This document shows, in pieces, positions 32,885 to 46,700 of a stretch of 64,000 nt of DNA. Source of the stretch: Micromussa lordhowensis (lineage: Eukaryota > Cnidaria > Anthozoa > Scleractinia > Lobophylliidae). A model generated the notes under the pieces. That model saw only the letters and a program-made list of their open reading frames with translations, did not search any database and had not been told where the DNA came from. The position numbers and the translations under genes are program-made. Positions within the stretch are counted from its first letter, which is position 1, and each line of letters starts with the position of its first letter. Where the stretch lies: contig OZ026597.1 in the NCBI GenBank assembly GCA_964020085.1, positions 25,197,672 through 25,261,671 on the forward strand, read 5' to 3'.

Positions 32885-35800
32885 CTTTATTTGAGTCTCA
32901 AATCATTCTAGCTGAGCACGAGTGCTCTACTAATTGGGGAGACTGTAAATCAAATAAATCAAATCAAATCAGTGACATTACACTTAAATCTTACATAAGG
33001 GGGGGGGGGAGGGTGGTAGGATAAATAATTAAAAAAAAAAGGAAGATCAATGAAACATGCGGCAAGAAGTTCTCTACATTTCATACTGACAAAACAATGA
33101 AGAAAGAGTGTATGAAAAGACAGGAGATTGTCTGATTGGAGGCTGAACAACAAACTCGCTGAATCAATGTCGCAGCAATATTTTTTGAAGACGTTTATCA
33201 TATATTACAAACAGTATTGTTGTACTGCGACTGACAGAATTATTGCCAAGACTACAAGAGAAAGAGAGCGGCGTGGCCAGGTTTTTTCCTCGCGTTCTTG
33301 ACATTTCCCAAGAAGAGAACTTTACTTACTTTCCTCCGCAGGGGCGTTGGCCACAGCTTGATGAATTATCGCCATCCAACTAAAAGTAAAATGTTAACCA
33401 CAATATAGAGTGATTAAAAACCGGGGTGTAAAAATCGTTACAACAAAGCTTGCTTACGCTTTGTCTGCTTGCACGTCTTTTTGTTTGTTTGTTGACTAAA
33501 ACAAACAGATGCCTCTCAGTTCTATCGAGTTCAGTACTTTCTCTGCTTCAGAAAATTCGAAAGAACGTGTAAGAGCATTTTTTTTTTTGTTAAACTTTGT
33601 TTGTTAGTTTTTCGATTGATTGATTGTTTGTATGAATGTTGTAGAGGATGCATTAGACTGTGAACAGGCTTCGGCTGAACTGGTCTGAACGCGGCTGGAA
33701 GGGCCGAGAAGGAACTGGCTGAGAGTAATCTGGCCGAGGGGGAATGGGGCAGGGTTGGGGCGTCTCTCCTCTTCTCCTTCTTCTATGCTCTTTCTTACCA
33801 CTTTCTCCCCTCCCCATCCTCTACTAGACAGCATGTTCACAGGCTATGGAAACATTATAACCGTGCACCATGAAACAAAGAAACAGAGCTGTCAAACCTA
33901 TTATTGGCGAGGTTTGTCTGCATCACAGAGGTGTCATGTCTACAAGGAAATCCACTCACCGTTTCTTTTCGTCTGGTGAATCAAAGACTATCTCGTAGAT
34001 GTCGGGTCCTTGACTACTAGTACTGACAAGAAAGATGGCCTTCGGATCGGTGGCAACAGCTCGCACAATCACCTTTTTAAGCCTGAGTATCGGAGCCTAG
34101 AGATGAAGAGCATAAAAGAAGCTTAGATGAACCGAAACTCTGAACTAACTTGAGTCCCCTGAAAAATAGACACGATTGACGCATAAGAAAAATATCTAAC
34201 CTTCTGATCTAATGACAGCAAGCTGTACTTCTGATCTTTTTCCTGAAGGAAAACCAACATGTCTTCCATAATCAGCACACGGGTCTCTGCAATTTGGAAT
34301 TGATCAACACAAGTCAAAACCATGGGCACTTTCCATTCCAAATTTATAATGGCGGCGAACATCCCCGGAACCTCGCAAGCTAAACACAGATTTCTTAAAA
34401 TTTCTTACCCGGGAGTTCTGTTCCATTTGATCAGTTTTCACTCCAGAATTTCCGGAATTTTCGTTCATTAGCTCGTTTTTCGGAAATTTAACAATGTTCC
34501 GGTTTTCCGGAAATTTGATGATAAGGAAATGTCCGTAACATTTGTGCCCGTTTCGAAAGTTCCGGAATTTTTGGTTGAATAGAAAACACCCCAGGTCAGT
34601 TCCACGTTATGAAAACAATCCCTGGCCAGACATTTCCACCAGGTGACAAATCCCGGATCAATATCACTACCTGGGCAACTGCGCACATACCCCTCCCCTA
34701 ACCCAACATGTTATAATAAGTTAATAAGCCAATGTTGCTGTTGGGTTAGGGGAGGGGTAGGTGCGCAATTGCCCAGATATTGATATTGATCCCAAATCCC
34801 ATACCCTCTACCCTCAGATTCCAATCCTTCTTGCACCTTCTTCGACAATAAGCCCGTTCGTTCAAAATAGGTATGTATGTTAGACAAGTTACATACCAAC
34901 TAGCTTTCCCTTGCTGGTTTTCCACAGTAAAACACCATCGTGGAGCAGTTTGCTCGTGTTAGATGCGAAGTCGATGTTCTACGGAAACAAAAACGATATT
35001 CTTAAATTGGAATTTATACTTCCCTTTGTACCAGAACTCTCCCTTTGTACTCGAAACAAGTAGAATTGGCCAGAAAACATGCCAAATAGCTTACATTGTA
35101 GGTGGAAAATCTATCAGAAAACGTAACTGACGTGACGCTGTTTTTAAAGACATTCCGCACTAACAGCATCCATTCGTCTCTTTAGAAACGAGATGAAATA
35201 GGGAGCAAGTCTCATATCGTAGTGGCTTGTGGGATCGTTACTGGGGGCAAAATTGTTTTGCCCCCAGCGACGATCCCATAAGTCACTGTGAGATGACATT
35301 TTACCCAATGTTCTTCTCATTTCTAAAGTGACGGATTGCAAGCTATCGCTATGGACTAATTGTGTTGAAAAATGCGCAAGAACATTCCCCCTTTCAAAGT
35401 TGGAAAATGGTAAAATGCAAACTTGTGTTAGATAAAAGTGTTTTGTCGACATTGCACAGGGGTAGGGAGCGGCAAAATGCGCATAGAATAAAGTTTTCCA
35501 ACCCTTTTGACCAAGGATATAGTTGCAGTGCAATCCTGAGACTACAAATATGACCCATTGTTTGACTGATCCATTCTTACCTTGACTTTTCCGTTCTTGT
35601 ACGTCACAGTTACTTTCAAATCCAACTTCATTTTCATATCTTGTAGTTGCTGTCAAAGAAGATGTGTTGTGTCAGACTTGTTGTGTCGATTTTCAGTCAT
35701 GTTCAACATCGAGTTACACCCGCATTTTATTTGCTATGCTTCTGTAACAGGCCAGCCCGAAATGTGAGCTATGACACGATGAACGATCCACAGAAGTCTC

Positions 35801-37397
35801 AAAGAACTCTCCTGAACTGACACTAAACACTCAGGCCTTGCTCAATTTAAGGGCCAACGCCTTCCAACCTCTCTCGCGAAAGAGAAATATGAACTGCGTA
35901 CATTGTCATCAAATCAGTTTCAACTGGACCAAGTGGAGTACAAGTCAGTGGTTAAACGGACGAGTAATTTCAAAACCGGACTGACGAAGGTCTTTTTAGA
36001 AAGAAACTTTAGCGTTTTCCATAAGTTGTAAAAACTGCAGGAAAGTGGAATATTTGTTCCGTTACTTTCTTTGTTCGTCAAGACAAATATTCCTCCTCAA
36101 CTGTCTACTTGATTATGTATTTGATATTATAAGGACAAACAAAATGCTTTTTACATACCTTCTGTTTCTCGTTATCTTTTATCGTCTGATCGACACTTTG
36201 TAATATTTCCTGTTAAAAACAAAACGAAACCGATTAACTTCCAGCGTTTGTTCCCAGTTGGCTGGTTCATCACAAAACCTTCCGTACCTTGACAAGAGTG
36301 ATGGACTTCTTCAGCGAGCTGAAATCCGGTTTGGACTCTGAAAAGTTAAAACCATTTAATACCAAGTTAGAAAGAGATTTATTCTGAGTGGGTGTGAAGG
36401 CCGGAATAATAGTATAATACGCAGCAATCTCTCGTGTAAGGCGCGGTGGCCTCATAGTGCGCTCGTCTCCGGATCGAGCGGTCCCGGGATCGACCCCTGT
36501 TCTTGGGCAAGACAATTTACTCTCACAGTGCCTCTTTCCACCCGGGTGTATGAATGGGTACCGGAGAACCTAATGCTAGGGGTAACCCTGCGATGGACTA
36601 GCATCCCATCCGGGGGGAAGATAGAAGAACACCTTGTCGCTTTATGCCAAAGAACACCGGGATAACTGAGCTCCGGCCTTACGGGCCACTTGGCTCGTAA
36701 GCAAACTACACAGCAATCTCGTCAGTGCAACCCGATATAACAAACTTGTCTATAACGAACACATAGTGTGTCACCAGAGAGTTCCCCTAGAAACGAATAA
36801 CCTAAAGAGCCATGCACTGATACATTCACTGTATCTAGGCATGTTTAGAACACGAAATGACGAAATGTCACTACGGTTAACCTAATTAGCGCCCAGGTTA
36901 GCCTACCTATCGCTGACTTAGTTAGCTCTCAATAATTGAATGGGTTAACCGTGTTACTACGGTTAACCAAAATGTCATTACGGTTAGCCTAAATAGCGCT
37001 CAGGTTAGCCTGACTTGAAGGTAGTTAGCTTAGTAGTGCCATTTCGTCATTTCGTGTTTTGAACATCTCCACTGTATCCCGGATGTTATGACGTACCTCT
37101 GGTGGTTTTGACGATAGCTTCAATCAGTATTGGATACTTGGTGAGCCTCTGGGTGACAAGCGTAATGCACTCTGGGATGGACAGTCGTCGACAGAACTTG
37201 TTCATATTACATTTCTAGGTGAAACAATAATGAAGGAAACTATAAAAATCGTGTGTCGTCAGTCTGAAAATCAGACGTTTTATTCCCTCCACGAAGAGAT
37301 GTCTAACATTTCAAACTGTTCCTCGAGTGCATATATGCCTACCACAAAACCAACAATGCCTCCTTAGATGCTATTTTTTACGATAACTGCAGAAATT

Positions 37398-37440
<43 letters not shown>

Positions 37441-40400
37441 AACACATGACTTTATAATTTATGCGATGCGTCAACCAGCATAAACGGACAAGTTGACCAT
37501 TTGTTATCGTAAAAAACAAATTGACGTCAGTTTTTCATTCGTCTGTCCAGTTTTTGACAATGACTTTCGTCATAACATTGTCAAAGTAGTCTGCGAATCC
37601 ACAGCTACTTTGACAATGTTATGACGAATTTCATGATCAGTAACAGGACAGACGCATGAAAAACTGACGTCAGTTTCTTAATAATTAATTCTTTTCACGG
37701 ATTAGCACTAGTTGAGAGAATTTCATGCCGGTGGGGGAGAGGGGATGAATAACTCCCTATAACGGCCAAAACGAGGCTTCGGCCGAAGGGGTACGTTTTT
37801 CAGGCCTTAGGTATATGAAAGGATGGGGATTTCACAAGTTGAGGTGTATGAAATGGTAAGGAAATCTGTCCTTTAGATATAACGTGAACGGGAACTGAAT
37901 AAATGAAACCTGTTTTTAGGTAAACATTTCTTCTGGTAATGCTTGATGTCCTCCCATACTATTGTTCATTAACGTCATTCCAAGGGTTTAGAAAAGGGAT
38001 GCACTGTTTTTAATTAGGTATAAGAAAGGGGTACGTTTTTTCAATACAAGGTATACGAAAAGGGGTACCGTTTCTGTCAAATGGCATCAAAAGGATAAGG
38101 GGTTGGACCTCGAGCCGAAGCCTCACCATACGAAACTCTGCAGAGTGCCCCCGGGATTTCATGCTACATCAAAAATGTCCTCTCTTCGTTTTCTTCACCT
38201 TTCTGCATTTTCAATAAATGGTATACGAAAGGGTTAGGGGTTGGACCTCGAGGCGGAGCCTCACCGTACAAAACTTTGTAGAGTACCCCCGGGATTTGAC
38301 GCTAAATCAAAAAATGCCCTCCCTTCGTTTTCTTCACCTTTCTGTCTGGTGTCGCAAACTTAAACAGAGCATGTGGGTCTTAATGACGCAAAATGTTTTC
38401 TATTTTCTATCACGACTTCGTCTCTTCTCGCAGTATAAAAATTGATGTCTTGATAACCATGGTACACGATTAACCTCACTCTTAAATTCAAAATATACAA
38501 CCGCGAATATTCCTATACTACTTCCTTGAACTACATACCTTTATAAAGTCGGCAAACTTCTTATCTGTTCTGAGTAATTTCTGCGCGGCGAAAAAAGTGA
38601 CATGAGACATAAATTATGCAAATCATGACCTCTCATGGCAGGTTAGAACGTACAAAGCAATTATATCATGTAAACAAAACCTCTTGGACGCAACTAATTA
38701 CTTGCTAGGAAGGAAACAGTAGCTTGTTACCTTGTAAAGCTCGACACCGTCCATGTGATTGCTGCAGAACTCGCCATACGCACTCTTCATCTTGTCACTG
38801 TTTTCTCCACTGAACTGAAATGTGGATTTAAAAAAAACGCAATTAACGAACAAGTACTGGTAATTTCCTCACTTGTTGCTATCTACAGATGAAATTCCAT
38901 TTCAGTTTTTGTTTCCCTAACCTGTTGTTCCAGTACATCTCCGACACTGTTCACAACAGTGTCCGCACCTTCACTTGCTTTCAGACGGTCCAAGAAATCC
39001 CCTGAGTAATGAAACAGAGCAAAAACGGCGTTCTCTACATATCATCAAGCAGCAGGGAATACATAAGCAAAGATAGTTATTTTTTTATGCTTTCGAAATA
39101 CAAACATTACTTACAACATGGTATATCAGTCAAGTACAGTAACAAAATATTTACAAGACAAAACAAAACATTCCATTGCAGCTCTATTTGAATTTTCTAA
39201 TATTATTATTTATAACACTTACGCAAGGAAAAACAGCCAACAATTCTTAAAACACTAAACGAATTAGACGAGAGCAATCTCTTAAAAGGAGCATCTTCTT
39301 TAAGAAAAAAACAGTAGATGAATTTTAATCTATATTTTCTACGCTATATTTGGTGTTTAATTTGTTGACGAAATCAGAGAGAGTAATTGATCTATTGTGG
39401 AGTTTGCTGGAAGTTATGATAACATCACAATAGCTCTTAGGCGACGTGACATTAACAGCTGTTTTGGTCGAAATGTCGTAATCAAAAATCTCCTAGCCCT
39501 TTCCATGCACTTTGCGGGATTTTCCTTGAGAGAATTAAACGGTTGTTGATTCATCAAAAGTAAATCTAGTTAGTGTAGAAATTTCTTCAGCTCCATCAAG
39601 AAAACTTACTTTCCCGACAAGAAAAACTCCATGGAACTGAGGCCTAAGATTAGATACAGTCTCTTGTTACAAAAACAAAGTCGATGAAAAATGTTGTCTT
39701 CTCACCATTAATTTGAAGCAGATCATCAAGTCTCGGTAACATCTGATCTACAGTTTCCTGCGCCAAGTAATTCAACATCCCCTTGTAAAATATCTGCAAA
39801 TTGAGAAAATCTCGGTGAATATGAGATCTGAAGATTCCGATTCTCAATACCACGCCCAATATGACTGAACTAAAGCTCAAACAAGAAGGAGAATCAGCAT
39901 TATAGTTACCTCCTCAAGTCAAACAGGTAACACAAACGAAGATAATATTTGGGTTGTCACGCAACGCTTTCTCTTACTAAGTGTTGCGTGACTTTCCAAT
40001 TGTCATGACCCGCTCGCGCTCACTGTCTTGTATGACAATGTTCACTAAACATAATGAAAGGGTTAATAACATGTTGGCAATGAACCAACTCCTTCTAACC
40101 TTCTGCATGATTTTTAGAGTCCTCACGTGATGGACTTCAGTCTGAATCAGTTCTGAGAGGAAACAGAAAAACAAAACAAAATTGTAAGTAATATCCTACG
40201 TGATAGCAACACTAGAACTGACCAGCGATGTAGCGATGATCTCTCAAAGCAAAAGTACAATGTGTTTTAAGTCTCACCGTGAATGACATCTTGTCTCTTG
40301 ATGTCCTTTGCTGTCATCTTTTTGAGAGTCTAGAATGTAAGATTGGAGGGGAAAGTAAGACTATAAAGTGTTGTTTGGGTTCCTTTTCCAAAAGCCTGGA

Positions 40401-43400
40401 TTAAATTTCGTTTCGAGTTTTCTGATGGAAACTTAAGAGAGAGTGCGGGGGACACTAACAGAAGATCAACAAGAACTAACACTACAAACACAGGCAGGAG
40501 AGTTGCTGATGCGTACCTTCTTGTCGACTGTAACGCTCCACGCTTCTGGTTCATCTTTGATGTCAAGGTCAGGATCACCTTGAAACTGAATAAGACGCGA
40601 GGCAAGTGAGACAACAAACTGACAAATAACTGAAAAATACTCTGACTAGAAAGGTATGCAACAAACTCAAAGTCAACTGCAATGGTCGAATGGCTCGACT
40701 TGAGCATATGAGAGATAAAGTGATTCGAAATTTAACAGGGGTTATTGTGATCTTAAGCGATATTCAATTATGCTCACCTCATCGTTCATTTCTGGAAAGA
40801 AAGAAAAAGCAGCAAATCAATAAAGCAGCAATCACCAATGTATCAGAGTAACGCTTATAAGCATCACGCTTTAATTCAGTTCATCCAACTGACTTCATGT
40901 AAATGGAATTACAATTTCAAAACGTCTGCGAAACGCAAAAGGAGCTGCCTAATTTTGTACACAACTATCAAAATGACCAAATCCTTGTTTCTAAATATAG
41001 ATGACAAATATATGTAGTGTATTTTTCGTGCTAGAGTAGAGTTATAGAAACAGGAATAGAGGTCTGAATAGAGGTCTGAAGGAAATACGGCTGTCACTCG
41101 TGTTTCTCCGGTTTCTCTGGACTCTTGTCCCCCGTTAGATGACGGCCGCTCCTTTTCAGTACTTTCACACGATATTGAGGCCCGGTCTACACCACGCAGG
41201 AGAAATTTGAAAACGCAGCTTTATTTCGGCGGTTAGGCCCACCGTCCACACTAATCCGTCACGAAAACAGAGCTTTTTGTAAACGCTGTTCAAACCGGAG
41301 GAATTTGGAAACCCGGCTTCGCGTAACACAGTTTGAAAACGGAGCTTTAGAAAACGATGACGTCACGATAATCATGTGAGTTTGAGATTTTCCTCAAACA
41401 AAAATCCAATTGACCGGTAATTGTTGCGTTTTTTCAAATTTCTCCGCAGTAGTGTGGCGAGATCTGAAATAACGATTACTGTGCTGAAAAAAGTCTACAT
41501 AACCATCGATGCTGTTTGATTGACTGACTGGACACCCACCTCCTTCATCGTCATCCTCGTCATCCCCAGATTCATCTGGCGACACACCGGTACTAAGAAA
41601 AAAAGGCATGACATGGTTGGTTAGCTGTTACTGGCCAAAATCCACTTATTTGTATTAATTTAACTGACTGTAAGTTTTTCAATTACAATCCATTACAGTC
41701 TAAGATATTGATAGTCATCCTTGGTTATTTCATTTTTTTTCACTCTGGGAAACTATTGATCTGACGTTTTTGAGTAGTTAATCATGGAAGTAAGCTTACC
41801 TAGCTTTGTCTTTCCCCTTGTCCTTATCTTTGTTCTCTTCGTCCATTGTGAAACTCCTACTTTAGAAATAACAACACAACAGTTGTCATTATTAACACTG
41901 GAAGATTAAGATTTACCAACATTACATTTACAAGTACACAAACGTACTTAATTCAGGATTTACCTTCTGAAAGGTAGGGGAGAGGTTGGCTTGGTATGTA
42001 GGCTAGACCTTGAAGAAACAGTGCCGCCTCGACCGCTCCGTGTTAACAAACCAGGGTTAGGAAGCATCGGCACCTGAAACGAAACACACATCAATTTATT
42101 CTGCCTCGACATTGTTTCAATGTAAACTAAAATCTTGGGGATGGCCCCAAATCCTTCAATTTAGGCATGTATATACGCTCTTTTGTGAATTATGATGTTA
42201 AACATTTACATCACTCTGAAGTGACCAAGATCTAATTGAGCTCTCGTGGAGCGCGTTTCTCGAAGGTCCCCAAACGTTTTCGCACCCTGAAACCATAGCA
42301 AAATATCAAACCTCGTGATCACAGATGAGCTGTTTTATTCACATATTACCTTCATGCAAGAAGTTTCAAGTGTGCACAGTTCTCAACGAAAACGAAGCAA
42401 AATATTTTCGACCACACTAGCGTTTTCGGTTTGTTTTCACCTGTCCACACTAATGGGTTTTCTTATGAAAACGCATACTTTTTTAACCGTTTTCGCCCAT
42501 CGTCCACACTAAAACGCCCGAAAACGCTGGTGGAAACGACCGTAAATGACACTTTCAGTTTTTCGGCAACGTCTTCAAAGGCCTTTGCTTTCACCTATCT
42601 ACACTAGAAACGGGAGCGTTTTCAAAAGGCTCCATTTTTTAAACCATTTTTGAACGCCTCCGTTTTCATCAACGTTTTTGGTCGTTTTAGTGCGGACGAT
42701 AGGCAGCGAAAACGCATCACAAAGTATGCGTTTTCATACGACTGAAAACGCATTAGTGTGGTCAGGGCCTTAAACTTATATGATGCAGTTGCTTACCTGT
42801 TCTCCAGGTTTAGACAATTTCGCGGTGACACCTGACGCTCTCCTTCCCAGCGCAGTCTTATGCTGTTCTTTCCCATCATTTGGCTCCTTTTTACTGTCTT
42901 CACTATCCTTGTTACGTGCTGTTGTGTTAAATAAATTACAGATGTTTATAGCGGTGTAAAAATATAAATTGGCCTGTTTATTGGAGAAAACTCCCCAACA
43001 GCGCGCACCATCATTGGCTACACAACAGTTGTCATTATTAACACTGGAATATTAAGATTTACGTACCAACATTACATTTTGAGCTCACATGACATATAAC
43101 AATGAACCTGTTTCCCAACAAATTTCTCTTGATAAAGTCGATGACGACCGCCACTGCAAATGTATATACCAATGACTTTGAAGCCTTACCTTACAGCAAT
43201 TAATATTCCGAATGGTTTAACATACACAGTGGCCCAGCACAGTTCATAAACTAATGCAATAATCAACAACTTTCATTAAGTATAGGTAATCATACGGTTT
43301 CGAGTTCAATTTGGAATTAATTTGCACGAGCGAGTTTTTCAAAAAGCTGAAATTGCACGAGCCGCTTCGGCGAGTGCAATTTCAGCTTTTTGAAAATCTC

Positions 43401-43685
43401 ACAAGTGCAAATTAATTTCAAATTGAACGAGAAAAACCGTATGATTACTTATTAATAATACAAACATGAAAAAATTCGCGCAGAAAAATTGCCGGAAGAT
43501 GTTTCTTGAAGTCATTTTTTTCGCATTCGAGAAAAGTTTTCTCAGAGTTTCCGTACAAAATTTTTGTCACTGCTTTACATGATATCATTGGCCTACAAAA
43601 TTTCTCTTTGTGTTTCGGCCAATCATTATCCAGAATTACGATGTGTAATTTGCACCGGTGTTACACTTTTTGCACTGGTGTTACA

Positions 43686-43718
<33 letters not shown>

Positions 43719-46700
43719 GAGTAATTTTTTCATGTGTATTATTACATCAGTAACAGCAACAGTAACAGTAACATTACTGCTACATAATTGAATTACAAGC
43801 CTTAGAAGAAAATAAATTAAAGAAATTTGAGTCGCAGAACCTGGAGTAAGCTTACCGAAGCTCTTGTCTTTTCGTAAACTACTTCTATTACTTCCCTTCT
43901 GAAGCTTTGGAAGTTCTCGCTTTAATTGCTGGAAAAAAAAAACAAGAATATTTCGTATCATTTGACTGTGCAACGAAGAACATACCACCAAAGTTAGCAT
44001 TAATATGTTAAGAGACCATGCTGCTCGGGAGCCAACCACGTGACTGTTTACATTAATAACGCGGCTGAATAAGCCCTTTGCACGATCCCGCGGTCACACG
44101 GTACGGAATAAATTATGCTGGGACGCAAATAACGCAGTGGGGCTTCCAAAACAAAAGAACTCGTACCAGTCCAGCCCGACTTTCCTTTGTTTTGAAAGTC
44201 CCAATGTGTAACTTGCGTCCCAGCATACTTTTTTCCGTACCATGTGACCGGATCGTGCAAAGGGCAAAAATTCTCAAACTTCATCCAGCTGGTAATCATG
44301 TTATGTATATCAGAAGAATGCAATAAAAATAAAGCTCTCCGTGCTGGTTTTTGCACATGCAACATGGATGGCCTTTATAGCAAATTTGCGACGGACGAGG
44401 CTGTCATTACTTAACCTTAGCTAGCAGAAAGGCGCACTAGAAACTCTAAAAAACACTTATTGGATTCATTTATTAGAGACGTTAAACAAAATAGACCCTG
44501 AACTTACATTTTAAATCATGCTAGTTAAACAGGAGTTACGATTATGCTGCAAACTTAATAACTCTCTGCGTGCGCGCATACCCAGCCCTACCTAAAGACG
44601 TGTTCTTAACAGCATTAAAATCAAAATATCTTTGAGCAGAATTTTAAACTTTTCTTGAAATCGATATAAATATTGTAGATAACCTTGTGTAATTTAAATT
44701 CATGCATTAAAAAGTGGGGGTCACCGTACTTAAGAGACAACGAGCATTTAGTTCGCTGTCAAGCTTAGCTTGAGGGTAATCTCTTACGTTTTGTACGCGC
44801 ATGCGCTCATGTGCGCGCTCTAATGAAGCTATGTATGAGTGATGTGCACTAATTTTACAGATCTGAAATGGCGTATTATTCTACAATCAGGTCTGAAGTA
44901 GAGGAGTGTATTTGGGTCAGGTATGAAGTAGAGGAGTGTGTTTCGGTCAAATATCACAAAATTCGATCTGAAGAAGGTTAAGGGTTTCGTTTGAAGAAAC
45001 GTACAAACCCCCCCCCCCCCCTCCCCAACAAAACTGATTTCGGAGAATATTTCCTCCGGGGGGTCCGAGGGGTCCGGGGGGGAGGGGAGGTGTGCATTCC
45101 TTCACCACAACACAAACAGATCGTGTACCTTGGATGATGACTTGTTTCCAAACAACATGCTAAAGCGGCGAATGCCTTTTCCAGACTCAGATTGTGGCTG
45201 CGGAAATTCAAGTTGAGATAGCATTAGAAAACGGAATTTATCATGTTTAAGGGAAAAACTACGCTATACCGTTCAGATACAGAGAACGTTATTTCTTAAC
45301 CATTATAATCGTAAAAGCGCTCCAGTACAAAATTGAATTTCCAAAAGTCAAAACGCCATATGAACGTATTGTTTAAAGCATTAAACTGATTTGCTTTCAC
45401 ACCACATTTGCGTTCACAGACCTCAAAGTTAGAACTCAAACGCAAGGTGACATGACCCTCAACGATAAGTTGGCTAAACCAATTATTAATTATATAACAT
45501 ACCTATACCTGGCAGTAAAAAAAATCCCATTACAAATTCGGCAGCGAAAAAGACGCCATTTCATGATGTAGTATTGGGCGCAATGGAAGAACAAACAGTG
45601 GAAATAGTTATCATGCTCCACTGAAGAAGAAGATTCATAGATGCACAGGGTCTTTTTTTTCTAGAAACAAACTGGACCAACGTTTACCGTTTGCTTGCTT
45701 TAACAGGTGCCCATTTTTGTCTCCTACCAGATATTTTTTGGTGAGCATCTCCAAGAATGCCGATGGTTCAAACACTGAGGATGTGATATTGCATGCACAT
45801 TAAATAACTGCCGTATCGGTATGAAATATATCTCGATATTTTCTACCTTTTCGGCTTCTTCTGAATCATCAGCACTCAATTCGGGACCACTGCAATACAA
45901 GCAACATGACATGACAAACATTTCTACAAAAGATGGAAAAGTAAACTGCTCATTTCCTTGAATTCTAAGAGATACAAAAATTATGCTACAAAAGTGGAAT
46001 TTCGAAAGATGCAAGGTTGTCACTTTCGAGTTTAGGAGACCCCTGGGATCGTAACTTGCGAGTGGATGTGAATGGATGAATACATTAGAACTGTAGATAT
46101 TTTAATGTAGATTTCATCCGATGTTAATATTCATAGTGGTGTCATTGTGGTATCTTATTCATCCGGGTGGTTACAGACTTTAAAAGCAATTAGTTGATTT
46201 TTACCTCTGTTTCAAAACGAGTTCTGATGCACAACCTTTCATATGGAAATGAGTTTGATTTGCAAGAAAATCTCATTTCAATATGAATGGTCATGCACCA
46301 AGACTCGTTTTGAAACCGAGGTAAGAGCAGCTCGGATATAGCTTATTGTAGGGCAATCCGTAACTTCCAGAGAAGGTCGTTACTTTCCGGTTAATCAAAA
46401 CCCGACTTTTGTTTGGCTCTAGGCAATTTAAGGTCGGCACACACTACGGGACATTTGGCGGGGACCTGAAGAGGGTAGAAGCATCTTTGTGTTTATGCAT
46501 AGGAGGGACTTGGGTAGTACGCAAGCTGGTACACACCAAGTAGATATTGGTTCATTTCTTTGTCGTCATGAGAGCGGACAGTTTGCAAGAGCAATTCACA
46601 CGATGCGACATTGAAAATGGAGGTCACTGTCTCTGCCGCATGACGCAAGAATTCAAACCAGCTGAATTTCGTGCAGCATGTTGCGGAGACAAAAATGTGT

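Noticed and set aside
35144..35656. 170-codon minus-strand frame
   Set aside because: It is the DH-PH junction exon (35649-35581) read through its donor GTAAGA into the intron, including a palindromic repeat.
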